Below, in pieces: positions 58,950-64,000 of a stretch of DNA of 64,000 bases. The stretch's first letter is position 1. Each line of letters opens with the position of its first letter. The notes beneath the pieces were generated by a model that was not told the origin of the DNA, did not search any database, and saw nothing but the letters and a program-made list of their open reading frames with translations. Location: assembly GCA_950022655.1 (NCBI GenBank), contig OX465590.1, forward strand, positions 38,701,218-38,765,217, read 5' to 3'. The stretch comes from Alentia gelatinosa. Lineage: Eukaryota; Annelida; Polychaeta; Phyllodocida; Polynoidae. The position numbers and the translations under genes were made by a program.

Positions 58950-59335
58950 ATGCTAGAGCGTGCTTGCACAAATATACGTTGCCCAAAGGTTAAAGTGGTC
59001 ACATACGGACATCCAGCATGCTGCATAAAAACTACCCCTTCACCATCTGCGTGCTATTCACTGTGATATACGGAAAGGAGCAGGGAGCCAGGTTCTCAGG
59101 GTCTTAGAGGCATGCCCAGTTGACCATGACCCATCAACACAGACTAAAATACCTGAAGACCACTGGTGCTTGACATATTTGGATACTAGACTCAGGCAGT
59201 TCCGCAAGTTAAATGGGTGCGAGTGGGTTACAGAAAACTATCCATAGACAGAATGTAACACAAGCCTTTTCTTGTTATTCATTCATAATTGCACGCTCAT
59301 TCATCAATGATGAACATACCATTTGCTCCTAGTGT
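58950..59335. repeat. Family X repeat, copy 1
   Basis: CATGCTAGAGCGTGCTTGCA, TTAAAGTGGTCACATACGGA, CTGCGTGCTATTCACTGTGA, CAGGGTCTTAGAGGCATGCC, CAGTTGACCATGACC, GTTACAGAAAACTATCCATA and CATTCATCAATGATGAACAT. Same order as 60690-61150 and 61370-61800. Confidence 0.7.
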
Positions 59336-59429
59336 TATGGAGGTGGTGATCTTACCCCTGATGCCAAACAAAACACCAGGTGATGGGTCCAGTCTTCAAT
59401 TAATTTCATCAAAGATATTTATTCTGGCT

Positions 59430-59590
59430 TGCCATAGAGAGGTTTTAGCCTCGTTTCACGATTATCTAAAGATTATAACAGCAGATAATAGTGATTGTCC
59501 CCCGACTACAGTGGCGCTATCTTACAATCTTCTGGTGTATGGTGATGGAACTAGCAATCACTCTGTGCCTTATAGGAGCCAAGGACTGCG
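59430..59590. repeat. Family N fragment, inverted
   Basis: GCAGATAATAGTGATTGTCC, CCCGACTACAGTGGCGCTAT and GGAACTAGCAATCACTCTGT are the reverse of the first third of family N. Confidence 0.6.
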
Positions 59591-59970
59591 ATAGAAAGAG
59601 GTTGGAAATGAAACAAAAGGCAATAGCTGATCAGGGAACAGATATTCAGAAAGGGGAAGGTGTGAAGAAAGAGTTGTGCAGGAACGGGAAGGGAGTCTAT
59701 TTTTCATGGCTCCCAACCATTTCGGGATTTCTGACCTCCCCTACTAGCCATTAACTATGGCAGCATTGGGCTCTATGAAGGTCAATGGGGTACTTGTGGC
59801 CTGGGCGATGACTATGCACCAGGTCTCATGACCACCAATCTCCGAGAGCAGAGCTGGCAAGGTCTAACATGCCTCCATACAACCCATGTTGACTGGCTCC
59901 TTGCTTCATCTTACCCACCTATCTCTACACCTTCACAACCCTCCTATTTAACAGTGATCTCTCTGTCTGC
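59591..59970. other. Non-coding stretch, nothing recognised
   Basis: No supported gene. Confidence 0.35.
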
Positions 59971-59974
59971 ACGC

Positions 59975-60520
59975 CCTTTTTATCATCCATCGTATAGAAA
60001 GACCCCATTGAAAATGTATGGGGACTTTAGATTTTACTACCCACCTGATACGGAGTCTCCATACTAAGCCTATGGAAATTACAGATCGCTACTGAGGAGG
60101 ATACGGAGCTCCGTACCCTCCTAGGAGGGTACGGATTTTTGAGATGAAAGTAGTCCCAAACATAACTTCTTAATTACGTTGAAAAGTTTTATAATGATCA
60201 TATTTATTGTTTAAATCTAAAAATAAGTGAGTAATAAATACACAACATTACCATAATTTCGATCTGAGTGGCCGTATTCACCTTGTAGTTGAAGCTACGC
60301 AATACTCGTCAACTACGCGGAGAATACGGCTACTCAGATCGAAATCATGGTAATATTGTGTATAAACCACAAACCGTTATAGAACCTGTCAGATACCATA
60401 ACTGTGTGGTTTACGGATTTAAATCTGTGGTATATACAGCCTCAGATTCAGTTGTGCTATAGAGCAAGAGAAACAGTCCCTATTGTTATACCATTTGATA
60501 TGGCAACGACTTGGTTTAAC
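59975..60520. repeat. Family T repeat, copy 2, carrying E-like and F insertions
   Basis: Family T parts are ATCCATCGTATAGAAAGACC and AAAATGTATGGGGACT at the left and ACCTGTCAGATACCATAACT at the right. Between them lie TTACTACCCACCTGATACGG / TCCATACTAAGCCTATGG and a family F palindrome (60222-60370). F has outer GTGAGTAATAAATACACAAC, arms GGCCGTATTCACC / GGAGAATACGGC, and a short apex (GAAGCTACGCAATACTCG) with the usual apex core deleted. Confidence 0.6.
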
Positions 60521-60689
60521 TTATCTTTCTGTATGCGCCACCCGTAGCATACAACATATCCGTTTACGTCGGGTATATCCATACACACTGTATTATGTGG
60601 ATAATAAATATATAAATATGCATTCACCGATCAACCGATAGGTTTGCTGTGTTTTTCATTTGCTACATGTCGATGGAGCGAGTGGCGGT

Positions 60690-61150
60690 TCTCGCACTGA
60701 TACTTCGAAGCACGTCTCTCTCTCTCTTAAGAGCGTGCTTGCACGCCTATATACATCATCTAGAGACCTAGAGGTTAGAGTGGTCACATATATACACTTA
60801 CAGCGTGCTGCCAGAGAACTATCCCTTCACTATCTGCATGCTATCCACTGTGATAGTGTGAAAGGAGCAGGGTGCCAGTGTCTCAGGGTCTTAGAGGCAT
60901 GCTCAGTTGACCATGACGAAAAATCACTAGAGACCGAAATACCTCATTAACCCACTGGTGCTTGACCTTGATATTGTTGGATCCTAGACTCAGGTGCTTG
61001 CAGAAATAGCAGGTTGACTGGGTTCCATTAGGTCACAGAAAACTATCCATAGGCTGAATGTTACCCAAACCTTTTAGTTGTTATTCATTTATAATTGCAT
61101 TTATAATTGCAAGCTCATTCATCAATGATGAACATCCTATTTGCTCCTAG
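60690..61150. repeat. Family X repeat, copy 2
   Basis: AGAGCGTGCTTGCACGCCTA, GTTAGAGTGGTCACATATAT, CTATCCACTGTGATAGTGTG, GTGTCTCAGGGTCTTAGAGG, GTTACAGAAAACTATCCATA and CATTCATCAATGATGAACAT, in the same order as copies 1 and 3. Confidence 0.7.
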
Positions 61151-61369
61151 TTTGTCTTTGGACAACGGTGACAGAGTGTCAGGCTGAAATCCAGCTTGCA
61201 CCTGTCGGGAGGGCTCACGGTTCAAATCCATTTGACTTGGCAGTTGATTTTGATGTCATTCGGAAAAGCTCACACGGATCAGTGTATCGAGTTTGACATT
61301 GTGATTTCTAATATATAAATCAAGACATGAGACCTGTATCACTGTTCCAATCTGCGAGCGAGTTGAGCA

Positions 61370-61800
61370 TTTTCCTAGATCAAGATCTTTTTAGAGCGTG
61401 CTTGCACGCGCTAAATACATAATCTAGAGGTTAGAGTTGGGGTAAGAGTCAGAGTTAGAGTGGTCACATAGTACTTTCAGTGTGCTTCCAGAAAACTATC
61501 CCTTTACTATCTGCATGCTGTTCACTATGATAGTGAGAACAGAGAAGGGAGCCAGTGTCTCAGGGTCTTAGAAGTGTGCCCAGCTGACCATGACCAATCG
61601 CTCAAGACCGAAATACCTCATTGACCCACTGTTGCTTGATATTTTTTTATTCTAGACTCGGGCAGTTAGAGAAATGACTGGGTGCAGGTGGGTTACAGAA
61701 AACTATGCATAGGCTAAATCTGACTCAAACCTTCAAACCTTATAATAGCACGCTCATTCATCTGTGATGAATATACTTTTGGCTCCTAGTTTGGTGAGAC
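61370..61800. repeat. Family X repeat, copy 3
   Basis: AGAGCGTGCTTGCACGCGCT, GTTAGAGTGGTCACATAGTA, CATGCTGTTCACTATGATAG, CAGGGTCTTAGAAGTGTGCC, ACCGAAATACCTCATTGACC, and near the end CGCTCATTCATCTGTGATGA. Confidence 0.7.
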
Positions 61801-62110
61801 GAGAGAGGTCACCAATCTTCGCCGCAGTTAGCGTACAGTAGTGTATGAGTTTGTTTTAGTTTTTTGGGGGTTTTTTTTGCAACAAATTTATTCAGCTTCA
61901 CAAATGTACAAGGTATATTTTCTTCGCGTTCATCTTTCCAGAATTATGACCGTACAACATTTTCAGTTTGACAGGTGTGCTCTCTCAATCATGTCTTTGT
62001 TTTTTGTTTTTGTTTTATTTTTGATGATGGGCAAAGAAAGATTGATCTAACTGAGACCTGACTGACTATTGTATCATTTGTTCTCTTATGATTGCCACTC
62101 TCATATCTCA
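61801..62110. other. Non-coding stretch, no gene seen
   Basis: The 69-codon plus frame at 61841-62050 is hydrophobic but sits in T-rich DNA; not called. Confidence 0.35.
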
Positions 62111-62112
62111 TA

Positions 62113-62432
62113 GCGTAAAGTGGAATTCAAATAGTGGGATTAATGTACCTCACAGGGTTCACAATCTCATGAGATTCCGTTCCTTTTGAGCGATAAATTT
62201 CACCAACAATTGCAGGGGGAAAACACATGTCAGGGAAATAGAACCTTGCAACTTAGACGAAGAAATTGTGTCCGAAAACAGAATCTCAGCAGGATTTGTC
62301 TCAGACAAACACCCTGTCAGTTACATGAATCCCATCGTGTGAATCCCACTTAACATGGTACAGAATCTCAGCAGGATTTGTCTCAGACAAACACCCTGTG
62401 AGGTTCATGAATCCCATCGTGTGAATCCTGCT
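62113..62432. repeat. Family I repeat, copy 3
   Basis: It begins TAAAGTGGAATTCAAATAGT and ends ATCCCATCGTGTGAATCCTG. GTTTGTCTCAGACAAACACC occurs twice (about 62297 and 62374), showing partial duplication of the right end. Confidence 0.65.
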
Positions 62433-62750
62433 TGTGTGTGTATCGATATAGCAATTCGGCAAAGCTTCTCTTGAAGTCGCCAAAATAACGCAAACAGGTT
62501 TATGCGGCTGATAACGTCAGAATACTGACTCATATACTCGTAGCCGTAGTAAAGGAGTATGTTGATGCGTTTAGCGATGTCGGAATATATATTAGAATGA
62601 CACATGAGGTGGGCTGGTTTCATAAATTACTGGTAATGTTCTGTATCATGTGAGCAAACAGTTGATCGAATGGGCAATTTGAGTGCAACCGGAACTTTTT
62701 CTCATAGTACCTTACATTCACATTTCAGGCAAAATTTTGATTCCCCCACC
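62433..62750. other. Non-coding stretch, nothing recognised
   Basis: No supported gene or repeat boundary. Confidence 0.35.
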
Positions 62751-62751
62751 C

Positions 62752-63182
62752 CACCCCTGAGTGCGTACAGACTCTATGGATGTCACATGACTACAATTCT
62801 GTATGTCACTAATGACATACAAAACTCTGTATGTCGGTTAGCGTGACATACAGAAACCCAATGTTAAGCCTATGGGATTTCATATTAGGGGTAGGATAAT
62901 ATGAAGAGACAACACAAGTTTGAGTCTCAGTTTATTTATGCCACGCATTTTGTTGGCTCCATAATTTCACAAGTCGAAGACGAGTGACATTACGGAGCCA
63001 ACAAAATGCGTGGCATAAATAAGCTCAAACTCAAACGAGTGGCGTCTAGATTTTATCCTACCCCATTTCCATATTTGTTCAGTATCAGAAAGTAGTGGCA
63101 TAAACAACACTTTATGTCACACCCGTGACATAAACAAATCCCATGTTAAGCCTATGGGATTTCATGTTAGGGGTAGGATGAA
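62752..63182. repeat. E unit, palindrome, E unit composite
   Basis: Left E unit ends ATGTTAAGCCTATGGGATTT, ATATTAGGGGTAGGATAATA (about 62900). The palindrome at 62925-63045 has arms ATTTTGTTGGCTCCATAATT / ACGGAGCCAACAAAATGCG and apex CACAAGTCGAAGACGAGTGA (62969-62988). The right E unit runs from GATTTTATCCTACCCC to GTTAGGGGTAGGATGAAT and has a second ATGTTAAGCCTATGGGATTT. Mirrors 12902-13156. Confidence 0.7.
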
Positions 63183-63705
63183 TGACGGGTTTGCTGATGA
63201 GCAAATCCGATCAGAAAATCTGGCCATAGCAATCAAAAATCAACAGCCATTTCACCAATCAGCCTTTCTCTGACCTCCACAGTATGTTGAAGATCAACAC
63301 TTATCGATGAACCACATCTCTCACCCTAGTTGTAATTATGTTCCTGACCTAATCGGGAACTTACACGGTGTAGATATAAACCCATGTACTCGGGTGATTG
63401 GGAGTTGATCAATACCACCGTGATATAATCCCAGACGCAACCTCATCCAATACACACATCTCTGACTCCCAGGACTCGATTCCGACTTACCAACGACAAA
63501 TAGGAGGCGGGGTTACTGGAGTCGTATGGCAGCTGAGGCCACGGAAAAACTGAATTTGTTTCTCATCACCGCGCGCATCAGCAAAAATGTTTTTAGAAGA
63601 TATTTTTTTTATATGAGATGAACCTTGATGGAAATTATGAAAGGCAGGTTTATTTGGTATCATATTAAAGCTCCTGATGTCAGGGATGCATTCAACGTGG
63701 TATTT
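63183..63705. other. Non-coding stretch, no gene seen
   Basis: No supported gene or RNA. Confidence 0.35.
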
Positions 63706-63785
63706 CAGTAGAACCCCGGGTAAGCGGACACCCTCCGTTCTGGGCCAAAGTGTCTACTTACACGGGGTGTCTGCTTTAGAATAAA
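63706..63785. mobile_element. Possible pogo/Tigger-like terminus
   Basis: CAGTAGAACCCCGGGTAAGC followed by GGACACCCTCCGTTCTGGGC and TTACACGGGGTGTCTGCTTT resembles CAGTNGAACC-type ends of pogo-superfamily elements. It holds an inner inverted pair (AAGCGGACACCC / GGGGTGTCTGCTT). No matching second end was seen before the window stops. Confidence 0.4.
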
Positions 63786-63914
63786 CATCTAATATAGTAT
63801 TATTTTATAACGTTTCAAAGGCCATCTTTGATCCAGCAAGAAAAAAAATTAAAGCGCCCTCGTCATAATGTTCATGGTTTGATGATGAGAAACAAAGTGG
63901 ATTTTTTTTGAGTG

Positions 63915-64000
63915 GCGTTAGAGGCATGCTCAGCTGACCATGAGCAATCATTAGACACCGAAATACCTCATCGAACAACTGGGACCTGTTTCACGACATG
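63915..64000. repeat. Family X fragment joined to a family G left end
   Basis: GTTAGAGGCATGCTCAGCTG and ACCGAAATACCTCATCGA are family X. GGGACCTGTTTCACGACATG at 63981-64000 is a family G terminus cut by the window edge, already missing the CTAGTTT segment. Confidence 0.5.

Noticed and set aside
61155..61240. tRNA-like B box GGTTCAAATCC, possible tRNA or SINE head
   Set aside because: No consistent acceptor, D or anticodon stem could be folded, and the T stem does not pair. Kept only as a note.

Overview
This window looks like repeat-dense nuclear DNA from an animal, most likely an aquatic invertebrate. That is inferred from four things: animal-type interspersed repeats, a spliced first exon with a consensus GT donor, LINE and tyrosine-recombinase retrotransposons, and no dense coding. 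I cannot name the species. No rRNA, convincing tRNA, CRISPR or bacterial operon was seen. Most short open frames in the window are chance readings through repeats.

Left part (1-18.9 kb): many small non-autonomous DNA transposons and palindromes, a 42-bp and a 12-bp minisatellite, about 0.7 kb of pyrimidine-rich DNA, and the one host exon I can support. That exon (minus strand, 10855-10938) encodes a signal peptide and ends on a consensus donor. It lies beside a GC-rich promoter-like stretch. Its donor region has been tandemly copied, with transposons between the copies.

Middle (18.9-28.8 kb): a 5'-truncated LINE on the minus strand (18932-20963) has a poly-A tail and one in-frame stop in its reverse transcriptase frame. 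After two more repeats comes the best element in the window, a near-complete Ngaro/PAT-like (DIRS order) retrotransposon at 23562-28820. It has split direct repeats in the order A1-ORFs-B1-A2-B2, a Cys/His-rich ORF1, an RT-RNase H ORF2 and a tyrosine recombinase ORF3. The catalytic residues are present in both enzymes. ORF2 has no early AUG; it joins ORF1 through what looks like a textbook -1 frameshift signal (A_AAA_AAC, 5-nt spacer, 9-bp GC hairpin).

Right part (28.8-64 kb): nested families of small elements (letters A-Y are my local labels), an 890-bp triplication at 47461-50125, a 26-bp tandem repeat, a solo LTR inside an AT repeat, LINE 3'-end debris and more palindromes.

Two themes recur. 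Several families have clear target duplications: TAA/TTA (Harbinger-like B, L, R), TTAA (piggyBac-like Q) and CCTGG (M). A diverse set of long palindromes share near-identical apex motifs although their arms differ. That set and the frameshift cassette are the most unusual signals here.
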